A stretch of DNA of 11,616 nt from Candidatus Methylarchaceae archaeon HK01M (GTDB lineage Archaea; Thermoproteota; Nitrososphaeria; Nitrososphaerales; JACAEJ01), in assembly GCA_024256245.1 (NCBI GenBank), contig JAKLZD010000096.1, positions 1-11,616 on the forward strand. The letters are read 5' to 3'. Both the position numbers and the translations under genes were made by a program. The notes under the pieces were generated by a model that was not told where the DNA came from, searched no databases, and saw only the letters and a program-made list of their open reading frames with translations. Below, in pieces: positions 1 to 6,861 of this stretch. Each line of letters opens with the position of its first letter. Position 1 is the first letter of the stretch.

Positions 1-140
1 AAGGACAGAAAAGAATTCTTCTCAATATGGCAACAGGTATTGGGAGAACACATGTCGTTTTTTGGGTTTCATGGAAACTCTAAAAAGTTAATTTAATCAG
101 AAGAGTTCTATACATAGCAGATAGGAACAAAACTACCGTT
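1..140 (+). pseudogene. Remnant of type I restriction enzyme R subunit (HsdR-like helicase)
   Basis: Reading the frame that begins at base 3 gives GQKRILLNMATGIGRT followed by HVVFWVSWKL, a TAA stop at 81-83, and then, in the same frame, RRVLYIADRN near 99-128. This order matches the Walker A region and the following motif Ia of HsdR-type SF2 helicases, whose consensus is roughly KRILLTMATGTGKT, VAFQI.WKL and KRVLFLADRN. The Walker A is damaged (GTGKT reads GIGRT, so the catalytic lysine is arginine) and a stop lies between the two motifs. Similarity ends near base 135, well short of an HsdR of about 800-1000 residues. The fragment may continue left of the window. What is seen is the two motifs in one frame; the family call is by recognition. 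It is a decayed restriction-modification gene, not functional. Confidence 0.6.
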
Positions 141-170
141 TATTGCTTCGTCTTCCCAACCGTCATCACA

Positions 171-500
171 CTATGGTCTTAAGAATTTGAAGATCATCAA
201 GAAAGGTGTTTTCCCGACCTTCTTGACCGCGTCCTCTGACGCTAGTTTGGCCTTTACGACTTCAATAACGATCTTCTCTCCTGCCAAGTTCGCTACAGAC
301 GATGACTTTATCAGTAGAAGAGCCTCTTCTATGCTTACGAACTCTCCTTTAAAATAATCTGGTGAGATACATATCTCAACCTTCCCATCTCTGATGGTCT
401 TTCCTATGAGCTCTTTATCACAGACGTTCACCAAGCTCATTCCTTGCCAGTTGATAACTCTTGCTACGCAACACTTTTCGCTTTTCTTCAACTCCCTCAC
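171..500 (-). CDS. DUF424 family archaeal protein
   Basis: This 109-residue protein resembles the archaeal DUF424 family, which has no established biochemical role. Recognisable family features are the core VNVCDKELIGKTIRDGK near residues 25-41, the SPDYFKGEFVSIEEAL stretch near 46-61, and the SVANLAGEKIV segment near 68-78. The start is GTG at 500, and it overlaps the TGA stop of the upstream aIF2-beta gene in a GTGA arrangement. The two are therefore almost certainly one transcript with coupled translation. The linkage suggests a translation-related role, but that is inference. The length is typical of the family. No transmembrane segment or signal peptide is visible. Confidence 0.8.
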   Translation of the reverse strand: MRELKKSEKCCVARVINWQGMSLVNVCDKELIGKTIRDGKVEICISPDYFKGEFVSIEEALLLIKSSSVANLAGEKIVIEVVKAKLASEDAVKKVGKTPFLMIFKFLRP

Positions 501-910
501 TTAGATCTAACCGAAGACCTTGCACCACATACCTCACAGACCAAAAACCTCAGCCTTCTGGATTTCTCAAGATGTGTATCCGAACTCCCACATATAGCGC
601 AATTTACGAAGTATTTCATGTAGCGATCGATCAAGACGGAGAAGGACTGTTTCTCTTTCCTTCCAATGAAGATGGCCCTCTCCCCATCCAAAGAAGCAGC
701 TGTGGCCAACTCTTTGGCTAAGAACATTAAAAGGTGATTTGGTTCTCGCCTTATAATTCTAGAGAAATACATAAAGTTCCTGAAGAAAGTCTTACGACCG
801 ACCCAGATAACATCTGGTTTAGGAAGCTCAAGCCTTGCAGCCTTAGCCTTCGGCGTAATAGTCTGGTTGTTCTTCAGCCTCTTTAATAGGTCACTATATG
901 ATAAACTCAA
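497..910 (-). CDS. eif2b: Translation initiation factor 2 subunit beta (aIF2-beta)
   Basis: This 137-residue protein is the beta subunit of the archaeal heterotrimer aIF2, which delivers initiator Met-tRNA to the small ribosomal subunit. The N-terminal helix (about 1-30) is the part that binds the gamma subunit. The central alpha/beta domain carries the family stretch RNFMYFSRIIRREPNHL at about 44-60. The C-terminal zinc ribbon uses C104, C107, C125 and C128 (CAIC and CEVC). The length fits the archaeal family. The start is TTG at 908-910, chosen because MSLSYSDLLKR aligns with the family start and GGTGA lies 5 nt upstream; no in-frame ATG is near. A TATA-like box sits about 35 bp upstream. 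It is first in an operon with the DUF424 gene, overlapping by 4 nt. Confidence 0.93.
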   Translation of the reverse strand: MSLSYSDLLKRLKNNQTITPKAKAARLELPKPDVIWVGRKTFFRNFMYFSRIIRREPNHLLMFLAKELATAASLDGERAIFIGRKEKQSFSVLIDRYMKYFVNCAICGSSDTHLEKSRRLRFLVCEVCGARSSVRSK

Positions 911-939
911 ATGTTCACCAACAATATGGTTTAAGTTGA

Positions 940-950
940 GAGATATATGA
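940..950 (-). promoter_or_regulatory. TATA-like box of the aIF2-beta operon
   Basis: On the minus strand the sequence TCATATATCT lies about 35 bp before the TTG start of aIF2-beta. With the usual archaeal spacing of about 26 bp, transcription would begin near 919, giving a leader of roughly 10 nt that still contains GGTGA. Confidence 0.45.
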
Positions 951-1023
951 GTTTTGCATCTTCAGGGTAATCCTACTATCAATTTTTTTTCTCACCAAAG
1001 TAAACCATCTTTCTCCTTTTGTC

Positions 1024-1030
1024 ATATATA
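1024..1030 (+). promoter_or_regulatory. TATA-like box of the 74-residue membrane protein gene
   Basis: ATATATA is centred about 33 bp before the ATG at 1060. Predicted transcription start is near 1053, giving a leader of under 10 nt. This supports the small downstream frame as a real gene. Confidence 0.45.
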
Positions 1031-1059
1031 GCGCGGATATGAACTCATAGCGATAAACT

Positions 1060-1284
1060 ATGCGTAGAATTACTGCAATATTGGGATTAGGATTGGTCGG
1101 GTTCGTAATAGGCTTCATCGGATTCCTAGCCCTTGATGCTCTCAAGGAAGTATTGATACAGATATATCCTACTCTGCTTAACGTAGAGGGTTATCTCTTA
1201 AGTGCTATCGTAGCCGGGGTAGTTGGCTCTATAGTAACCGTTGTAGCTGTAGTTGTCTGGAGTTATTCTTCAAAACATTATTAA
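1060..1284 (+). CDS. Small two-helix membrane protein, unknown function
   Basis: I do not recognise this 74-residue protein. It has two hydrophobic segments, about residues 7-27 (LGLGLVGFVIGFIGFLALDAL) and 45-68 (YLLSAIVAGVVGSIVTVVAVVVW). They are separated by a short loop that contains charged and polar residues (KEVLIQIYPTLLNVEG). The first is glycine-rich with repeated G-x3-G spacing, which can support helix packing. The N-terminus MRR is positive and no cleavage site is evident, so it is probably an integral membrane protein with both ends on the same side. Support for a real gene comes from the ATG start, a TATA-like box at the right distance, and its position as the only candidate in the gap between two minus-strand genes. 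Function is unknown. Confidence 0.6.
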   Translation: MRRITAILGLGLVGFVIGFIGFLALDALKEVLIQIYPTLLNVEGYLLSAIVAGVVGSIVTVVAVVVWSYSSKHY

Positions 1285-1369
1285 GAGTATGTACCTAAAC
1301 CTGATAGAGCTTAAGTAGAGTAAATTTAGGGAGAGGTTTGTAGATCGATAACCAAAGTTCGAGGCACTC

Positions 1370-1987
1370 TTAATTCTTAATAAGGGCCCCTCTTCTCAGC
1401 TCTACTAAAACTTCCTTAAGGACATCGTCTTTAATATTGATATCAAACTCCCGCTTTAATTTAGATTTCACCTTTTGAACATCTACCTCATAGTCATCAA
1501 AAGTCGTAAGGATTATATTTCTCATATTCTCCATGAAGTTCCAAGGGAATATGACCTTTCTTCTTAATGTCTCCTTAGCATGGTAATCTGGTTTAAACTT
1601 CGAGCCCCCAATATATATTAGATTTAAGGTTCTAGCCTCCCTTGGTTTTAATTGCTTTAAAAAATCAAGAGCCATCCCCATATCTCCATCTTTATCCGAA
1701 TCGTTAACCATAAGCACTCTTCTCTTTGACAGATCCATAAAGTTGTGTAAATTCGCTTTTTCATAAGAGCCTTTTGGCTCCCCACAACACTTTAAATCTA
1801 AGCTTGCAAAATCTTTGATGCCGATATAATCACAGAGCAATCTAGCAATCGCCCAACCTCCCTTCGCCAACCCGATTATGATATCGGGCTTATACCCTGA
1901 ATCTTCGATCTTCTTCGCTACGACCTTCACAAGACCTTGTAATGTATCCCAGTCTACAATCTCAAAATAGGATTTTTCTTTATTCAT
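1370..1987 (-). CDS. Phosphoribosyltransferase-like protein with altered PRPP loop
   Basis: This protein of about 205 residues resembles the archaeal xanthine/hypoxanthine-type phosphoribosyltransferases (COG2236), which make nucleotides from a free base and PRPP. Counting from the ATG, the segment PDIIIGLAKGGWAIARLL (about 34-51) is the usual first strand and loop. RVLMVNDSDKDGD (about 90-102) occupies the PRPP-binding position. The family norm there is VLIVDDVSDTGK, so the first acidic residue is Asn and the DTG loop reads KDG. The substrate, and even catalysis, are therefore uncertain. A TTG at 2002 in the same frame would add five residues; ATG 1987 is preferred because MNKEKSYFEIVDW begins just before the conserved part. 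The gene lies downstream of the cysteine-rich gene on the same strand with a 105 bp gap and has its own TATA-like box. Confidence 0.75.
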   Translation of the reverse strand: MNKEKSYFEIVDWDTLQGLVKVVAKKIEDSGYKPDIIIGLAKGGWAIARLLCDYIGIKDFASLDLKCCGEPKGSYEKANLHNFMDLSKRRVLMVNDSDKDGDMGMALDFLKQLKPREARTLNLIYIGGSKFKPDYHAKETLRRKVIFPWNFMENMRNIILTTFDDYEVDVQKVKSKLKREFDINIKDDVLKEVLVELRRGALIKN

Positions 1988-2020
1988 GTCCGATTGAAAC
2001 AATTAAGATTTTAATGGAAA

Positions 2021-2029
2021 GGATATAAA
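2021..2029 (-). promoter_or_regulatory. TATA-like box of the phosphoribosyltransferase gene
   Basis: TTTATATCC on the minus strand predicts transcription near 1999-2001. That gives a leader of about 12 nt for ATG 1987, or a leaderless message if TTG 2002 is used. Confidence 0.45.
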
Positions 2030-2092
2030 GCCTTTGAATGTGATTTTTTAATATCCTCTCTATTCTAAGGAAGCTGTTAAAACCCTAAACAT

Positions 2093-2440
2093 CTAAGGGG
2101 GAAAGGCCTCTAAAACCTCTTCCCTTACTCTAAGAAGTATTTTATGTATTGGCGGCTCGTTCCTTTTTATAAGCTCTAATATCTTTTGCAAAACCAGCGA
2201 AGCAACCTCGGGTCTGTGTATCCACTGACAACCTTCACAACTCCATACAAGCCCACCACTGAGCCTTCCAATGGTGAGGCCTCCTTCAGTCATGTTATCT
2301 TGGCAAGGAAAAAAGGGACAAAAACACCATGTACAGTCCTGCCCATCAAAATGGCATGGATAGTAGCTACAGTCTTTATTTGCACCTAAAAGCTTCCCAT
2401 GTTTAATTGCTTCTTCTACGTGAATGTCTATACTGGTCAC
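2093..2440 (-). CDS. Cysteine-rich small-domain protein (PF04071-like)
   Basis: This 115-residue protein matches the archaeal cysteine-rich small domain family (PF04071, 'zf-like'), which has no firmly assigned activity. Eight cysteines fall in the first 71 residues: C24, C29, C36, C39, C41, C46, C68 and C71. They are set in the family pattern CSYYPCHFDGQDCTWCFCPF followed by FPC and later WSCEGCQWIHR. The spacing suggests a zinc or iron-sulfur site. The C-terminal third (about 78-115) is a charged helical region without cysteines. The start is GTG at 2440; TSIDIHVEEAIKHGK leads directly into the conserved domain. The gene is divergent from mtnP. Which metal it binds cannot be told from the sequence. 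Confidence 0.72.
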   Translation of the reverse strand: MTSIDIHVEEAIKHGKLLGANKDCSYYPCHFDGQDCTWCFCPFFPCQDNMTEGGLTIGRLSGGLVWSCEGCQWIHRPEVASLVLQKILELIKRNEPPIHKILLRVREEVLEAFPP

Positions 2441-2553
2441 CTACCAAATTTGTAAGTTCCCCTTGATAACTGTTACCAGCTTCATTAGTCCTTACTTCCA
2501 CGGTTATTAAGTTTAAAACATTCAATTTTTGCTCTCAGATACCTAAAAAGGAA

Positions 2554-2562
2554 TTTAAATAT
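2554..2562 (+). promoter_or_regulatory. TATA-like box of mtnP
   Basis: TTTAAATAT begins 23 bp before the ATG at 2577. Normal archaeal spacing would start transcription at or next to the ATG, so the message is probably leaderless. Confidence 0.5.
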
Positions 2563-2576
2563 CTCTTATTTAAGAT

Positions 2577-3380
2577 ATGAAGAAGTTGGAGCGCAGAAGA
2601 GTAGATATAGCCGTAATAGGCGGCACCGGCTTTTACGACCCAAGATTGATGGAGGATTCTAAGGAGATGAAGGTCTACACACCTTACGGCAGACCATCCG
2701 ACTTTATAACGATAGGGCATTTTAAGGGTAAGAAGATAGCATTCATACAAAGGCATGGTGAAGGTCATCAGATACCCCCACATGGTATAAACTACAGAGC
2801 AAATATCTGGTCTTTGAAGCAACTTGAAGCAACTAGGATAATAGCTCCAGCTGCTGTTGGAAGCTTAAGAGAAGAGCTGAGGCCTGGAGACATAGTCATA
2901 CCCGATCAATTCATAGATAGAACCTCAGGCAGGGCAAGCTCCTTCTACGACGGCGGCCAAATCTGTCACATATCTATTGCAAACCCCTTCTGTCAAGAGC
3001 TGTCTGAAATCGCTTTCAATACCGGAAAAGAGCTGAATTTGCCCGTTCATAAAGGAGGCACTTGTGTAGTAATCCAAGGGCCAAGATTCTCAACGAAGGC
3101 TGAATCTCAGCTCTATAGGAGTTGGGGGGCAGATATTATCAACATGACCATGGTTCCTGAGTGTGTCCTTGCTAGAGAGGCTGAAATCTGCTATTTACCC
3201 ATTGCGACGATATCGGATTATGATGTGTGGAAAGACGGGCTTGTAAGTGTCGATGAAATCGTAAAGACATTAAAGGAGAACGTTGAAAAGACTCGGAAGC
3301 TCTTAGAAGTTATGATACCTAAAATCCCAAGAGAGAGAAGCTGTGATTGCAAGGATGCCTTAAGGAATGCTATCTTATAA
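2577..3380 (+). CDS. mtnP: S-methyl-5'-thioadenosine phosphorylase (MTAP)
   Basis: This 267-residue enzyme splits methylthioadenosine with phosphate into adenine and methylthioribose-1-phosphate, the first step of MTA salvage after polyamine or nicotianamine-type syntheses. Purine phosphorylase features are all visible: the phosphate loop GGTGFYDP at 15-22, YTPYGRPSD at 34-42, RHGEGH at 59-64, INYRANIW at 71-78, and VVIQGPRFST at 164-173. The nucleoside-binding INMTMVPE is at 188-195. DYDVW at 214-218 is the signature that separates MTAP from guanosine/inosine phosphorylases. The C-terminus has CDC at 256-258, like the C-terminal CXC of thermophilic archaeal MTAPs. ATG 2577 is supported by the promoter. 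S-adenosylhomocysteine hydrolase follows after 85 bp, completing the clearance of both SAM by-products. Confidence 0.93.
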   Translation: MKKLERRRVDIAVIGGTGFYDPRLMEDSKEMKVYTPYGRPSDFITIGHFKGKKIAFIQRHGEGHQIPPHGINYRANIWSLKQLEATRIIAPAAVGSLREELRPGDIVIPDQFIDRTSGRASSFYDGGQICHISIANPFCQELSEIAFNTGKELNLPVHKGGTCVVIQGPRFSTKAESQLYRSWGADIINMTMVPECVLAREAEICYLPIATISDYDVWKDGLVSVDEIVKTLKENVEKTRKLLEVMIPKIPRERSCDCKDALRNAIL

Positions 3381-3408
3381 TCTAATCATCATGATTAATT
3401 AGATTAGA
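3381..3408 (+). other. AT-rich inverted repeat between mtnP and ahcY
   Basis: Immediately after the mtnP stop, TCTAATC (3381-3387) is matched by GATTAGA (3402-3408) across a 14-nt spacer. The spacer itself contains ATCATGAT and TAATTA. There is no following T-run, so it is not a clear terminator. It could be a weak attenuating hairpin or an operator. Confidence 0.3.
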
Positions 3409-3465
3409 TAAAGAAGATAGAAAGGTTGAAATTAAGACGATTAAGATAGAAGTAGGGAAAGAAGA

Positions 3466-4713
3466 TTGAAAGGCAAGATAGCAGACCCTTCTTTAGCCTC
3501 TGAAGGAGAGAGGTCTTATTCATGGGCATATAAGAACATGCCCGCTTTAGTGAAGACCATAGAGAGTTTTGGTGATGAGATGCCCCTAAGAGGGAGAAAG
3601 GTGGCCATGTGCTTACATGTAACGAAGGAGACTTCTGTCCTGGCCATGGGGCTTAAGAGACTGGGTGCAGATGTCTACTTAAGCGCAGCCAACCCATTGA
3701 CCACACAAGACGATATAGCCGCCTACTTATCATCTCAAGGCGTAAATGTTTTTGCATGGAGAGGAGAAAATCAAGAAGAATATTTTAGTTCCATAGAGAG
3801 CATCCTTAGAGCGAAGCCTGATATAATAATGGATGATGGTAGTGATGCTCATGTCACTTTCCATGAAGAAAAGGAGTTTTCAGATCATAAGGTTATGGGC
3901 GGGACTGAGGAGACGACCACAGGAGTCACAAGGTTAAGAGCATTATCGAAAGCTGGAAAACTCCGCTACCCGGTCATAGCCGTGAACAATGCATACACAA
4001 AATTCCTCTTCGACAATCGTTATGGCACGGGCCAGAGCACGTTCGACGGACTGCTAAGGGCTACGAGCTTGTTGATAGCTGGCAAGAAAGTCGTTGTAGC
4101 AGGGTATGGATGGGTTGGAAAGGGGATAGCGAAGAGGGCTAGAGGCCTTGATGCTCATGTGATAGTGACAGAAGTCGACCCCCTAAAAGCACTTGAAGCC
4201 CATATGGATGGTTATGAAGTCATGCTTATGGGAAATGTAGCGGAGTTGGGAGATGTATTCATAACTGCTACAGGGCAGATTAACGTAATAAGAGGAGAGC
4301 ACTTGGAAAAGATGAAGGATGGAGTGATACTTGCAAATGCTGGGCACTTCAACGTGGAGATAGATGTAAATTATCTGAAGCAAAATAGCATCTCGAAGAA
4401 GTCTGTTAGGTGTTTCGTAGACGAATACCTTCTAAAAAACGGGAAAAGGCTTTACTTGATAGGGGATGGCAGGATAGTGAACCTGGTTGCTGCTGAAGGT
4501 CACCCCCCAGAGGTTATGATGATGTCATTTTCTAATCAACTCCTATCAGTGGTTAACATATCTGAAAATCATTCAAGTCTAGAAAAAAAGGTTTATGATG
4601 TGCCTGAGAGCATAGATAAGCAAGTAGCTAAAAATGCGTTGGAGGCCATGGGCATAAAAGTAGACGAAATTACCGAGGAGCAAAGAAGGTATGCAAGTGA
4701 ATGGAAAGTATGA
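3466..4713 (+). CDS. ahcY: Adenosylhomocysteinase (S-adenosylhomocysteine hydrolase)
   Basis: This 415-residue NAD-dependent cytosolic enzyme hydrolyses S-adenosylhomocysteine, the inhibitory product of SAM methyltransferases, to adenosine and homocysteine. The N-terminal substrate domain shows the family start ADPSLASEGERSYSWA and NMPALV at about 24-29. Further substrate-domain motifs are GGTEETTTGV at 145-154 and DNRYGTGQST at 183-192. The NAD Rossmann motif GYGWVGKG is at 213-220. NAGHFNVEID (291-300) and GRIVNLVAAEGHPPEVM (335-351) are also conserved. The C-terminus ends in SEWKV and lacks the KPDHYRY tail of bacterial and eukaryotic enzymes, as is usual in archaea. The start is TTG 3466; alignment to the family leaves no alternative, and GGGAAAG lies just upstream as a weak ribosome site. 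It is probably transcribed with mtnP. Confidence 0.95.
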   Translation: MKGKIADPSLASEGERSYSWAYKNMPALVKTIESFGDEMPLRGRKVAMCLHVTKETSVLAMGLKRLGADVYLSAANPLTTQDDIAAYLSSQGVNVFAWRGENQEEYFSSIESILRAKPDIIMDDGSDAHVTFHEEKEFSDHKVMGGTEETTTGVTRLRALSKAGKLRYPVIAVNNAYTKFLFDNRYGTGQSTFDGLLRATSLLIAGKKVVVAGYGWVGKGIAKRARGLDAHVIVTEVDPLKALEAHMDGYEVMLMGNVAELGDVFITATGQINVIRGEHLEKMKDGVILANAGHFNVEIDVNYLKQNSISKKSVRCFVDEYLLKNGKRLYLIGDGRIVNLVAAEGHPPEVMMMSFSNQLLSVVNISENHSSLEKKVYDVPESIDKQVAKNALEAMGIKVDEITEEQRRYASEWKV

Positions 4714-4792
4714 ATGATTTTCCCATCTCCTTTTATGAGCATCTTCAGGATACCGTAAAAATAGGGTATTTATGAACACTTTTCTTTGAATC

Positions 4793-4801
4793 ATTATAAA
4801 G
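4793..4801 (+). promoter_or_regulatory. TATA-like box of metG
   Basis: ATTATAAAG lies about 20 bp before the TTG at 4817. The predicted transcription start coincides with the start codon, so metG is probably leaderless. Confidence 0.5.
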
Positions 4802-4816
4802 GTTAGTGGCGAAATC

Positions 4817-6496
4817 TTGACTAAATGGATAGTAACCTCTGCTTGGCCTTATTCTTCTGACATACCACATCTTGGCAATCTAATAGGATCGGTACTATCT
4901 GCAGATGTAATGGCACGCTATTTCAGAATGAAGGGGCATTCTGTAATCTTCGTCTCTGGCTCTGATGAGCATGGGACGCCAGTAGAGATAGAGGCAATAA
5001 GGCATAAAGTTCCAGTGAAGGAGTTTGCGGACGCCAACCATTTACGCATAAATAGGCTCTTCGAAGAGTGGAACATATCCTATGACAATTACACAAGGAC
5101 AGAGAGTCCAGTACACGTAAATTTCGTGATAAATCACTTTAAGGAGATATACGAAAATGGATTCATTTTTGAAGAAGAGGAGCCCATGCATTACTGCCCC
5201 AAGGACGACAAGATTCTACCAGATAGATTTGTGGAAGGAATTTGCCCGAACTGTGGAGCTACTAACGCAAGAGGCGATCAATGTGATAGTTGTGGCAAGC
5301 CTCTAGATGCTGTGAAGTTGATAGATGCCCACTGCGCCATCTGCAACGGCCCCACAGAGATCCGAATGACAAAGCAGTGGTACTTCGATCTGCCCAAGCT
5401 CAATAAGAGGGTAAAGCAGTATATATTGAACAATAAGGAACTGTCTGAAAATGCTGCAAGTTTTAGTTTAAGTCTGATCGAGGAGGGGTTGAAGCCCCGC
5501 TCTCTTACAAGAGATACTCAATGGGGGATACCTGCTCCGTTCCCAGGTGCTAAAGGAAAGACGATTTACGTCTGGATGGAGGCTGTTCTTGGTTATGTTT
5601 CAGCAGTCATAGAGTACTTTGAGAATAAGGGGGAAAAGGATAAGTGGCAAGAATATTGGCTCGATCCAGCTACAAAGTCATCATTCTTCATAGGCAAGGA
5701 TAACATACCCTTTCATACAATAATCTTCCCAAGTCTCATCCTTGCATCGAAGAAGGATTACACTCTGCCAACTGTAGTCAGCGCAACAGAGTTCCTCTTG
5801 TTTAATGGAAAGAAGTTCTCAAAAAGTAGAAGGATAGGCATATGGATAGATGAGGCCCTTGAAATCTTACCAGTCGATTATTGGAGGTACTCCCTACTCT
5901 CGATAAGGCCTGAGAGTGGAGATGTAAACTTCACTTATGAGACATTAGAAGAGAAGGTGAATAGCGAGCTCAACGATAAGATAGGAAACTTCGTCAATAG
6001 AACTCTCTCAGCCATAAAGAGATTCATGGGTGGTAAGATCACTGAAAGACCGAAACTCAGCCAGCAGGGAGAAGGTATGGTACAGCAGATAAGCGTAAGG
6101 CATGATAAGGTCGGTGAATTATATGAAAAATTTAGGATTCAAAGGGCTGTGAAGCTAACTCTAGATCAGGCCGAGGAGGGTAACGCATACCTCAATGCAA
6201 CAGAGCCTTGGAAGACCTTTAAATTCGACCCAGAGAAAGCCTATGAATCACTTTACGTAATAGCAAGGATATCCAAGGCCTTGGCAGTAGAGCTCTATCC
6301 GATAATCCCCAGCACTGCTGAGAAGATATGGACTTTTCTTGGGCTGAATAGTAAATTAGAAGATGCTGATTGGTCAGAAGCGAAGGCGGACTTCGATTAC
6401 CCTTTGAAGATTGGAAAATTCCATCCCTTATTTATGAAGATAAAAAAGAAAGAAATTATAAAGAAGTTGAAGGAAATCAGAGAGAAGGAGGGATAA
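4817..6496 (+). CDS. metG: Methionyl-tRNA synthetase, catalytic subunit
   Basis: This 559-residue class I synthetase attaches methionine to initiator and elongator tRNA-Met. The ATP motif HIGH appears as HLGN at 18-21, after TSAWPYSSDIP. The KMSKS loop appears as KFSKS at 333-337, a form common in archaea. The connective peptide holds zinc knuckles with CPNC (143-146), CDSC (156-159) and CAIC (173-176), plus C127. The anticodon-binding helical domain occupies roughly 375-540. The start is TTG 4817: MTKWIVTSAWPY begins exactly where archaeal MetRS begin. The usual C-terminal tRNA-binding domain is absent from this chain and is encoded immediately downstream as a separate protein. The last residues (KEIREKEG) encode the downstream gene's Shine-Dalgarno sequence. 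Confidence 0.96.
   Translation: MTKWIVTSAWPYSSDIPHLGNLIGSVLSADVMARYFRMKGHSVIFVSGSDEHGTPVEIEAIRHKVPVKEFADANHLRINRLFEEWNISYDNYTRTESPVHVNFVINHFKEIYENGFIFEEEEPMHYCPKDDKILPDRFVEGICPNCGATNARGDQCDSCGKPLDAVKLIDAHCAICNGPTEIRMTKQWYFDLPKLNKRVKQYILNNKELSENAASFSLSLIEEGLKPRSLTRDTQWGIPAPFPGAKGKTIYVWMEAVLGYVSAVIEYFENKGEKDKWQEYWLDPATKSSFFIGKDNIPFHTIIFPSLILASKKDYTLPTVVSATEFLLFNGKKFSKSRRIGIWIDEALEILPVDYWRYSLLSIRPESGDVNFTYETLEEKVNSELNDKIGNFVNRTLSAIKRFMGGKITERPKLSQQGEGMVQQISVRHDKVGELYEKFRIQRAVKLTLDQAEEGNAYLNATEPWKTFKFDPEKAYESLYVIARISKALAVELYPIIPSTAEKIWTFLGLNSKLEDADWSEAKADFDYPLKIGKFHPLFMKIKKKEIIKKLKEIREKEG
6487..6492 (+). promoter_or_regulatory. Shine-Dalgarno site that decides the metG-beta start
   Basis: GGAGGG lies inside the last codons of metG. 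The first base after a normal spacer of 6-7 nt is the ATT at 6499, which is in frame with the tRNA-binding domain. No ATG, GTG or TTG is at this distance in that frame. Confidence 0.6.
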
Positions 6497-6498
6497 AC

Positions 6499-6828
6499 AT
6501 TTCAAAAGAAGTCTCCTTTGAAGAATTTTCCAAGATAGATATTAGGGTGGGCAAGATAATAGATGCACAAAAGGTAGTTGGTTCGAAGAACCTTATGAAG
6601 TTGATTATCGATATAGGAGGAGCTGTGAAGCAATCTATAGCTGCCATAGGGGACGAATACGAACCGGAACAACTAAAGTCCAAGCTTGTAGCTTTAGTGA
6701 CCAACCTCAAGCCAAGGAAGATTTTTGGACTTAAATCTGAAGTCATGATATTGGCTGCGTTGGATGGCTCCAACATCTCAATCCTTTGCCCAGATAAGCA
6801 GGTGGGGGCAGGGAGCCAGATATCTTAA
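6499..6828 (+). CDS. metG2: Methionyl-tRNA synthetase beta subunit (tRNA-binding domain), ATT start
   Basis: This protein of about 109 residues is the OB-fold tRNA-binding domain (PF01588) that in many bacteria forms the C-terminus of MetRS, and in many archaea is a separate subunit that dimerises the synthetase and improves tRNA binding. Conserved stretches are FEEFSKIDIRVGKI near 8-21, VTNLKPRKIFGLKSEVM near 75-91, and CPDKQVGAGSQI at the end. The only standard start upstream in this frame is TTG 6370, which would add 43 unrelated residues read out of frame through metG. Homologues begin just before S-FEEFSK, so I place the start at ATT 6499, 3 nt after the metG stop and correctly spaced from GGAGG. 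An alternative is a frameshift that fuses it to MetG. Confidence 0.8.
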   Translation: MSKEVSFEEFSKIDIRVGKIIDAQKVVGSKNLMKLIIDIGGAVKQSIAAIGDEYEPEQLKSKLVALVTNLKPRKIFGLKSEVMILAALDGSNISILCPDKQVGAGSQIS

Positions 6829-6861
6829 GTTACCCAAAATGAGATTAACAGAAACTTGATA

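Noticed and set aside
1..96. Other open frames at the left edge (frames 1 and 2)
   Set aside because: They are short and show no family motifs, whereas the frame from base 3 shows two HsdR motifs in the correct order.
6370..6498. TTG 6370 as the start of the MetRS-beta subunit
   Set aside because: It would add 43 residues read out of frame through the conserved end of metG and unrelated to the family; the Shine-Dalgarno site and homology point to 6499.
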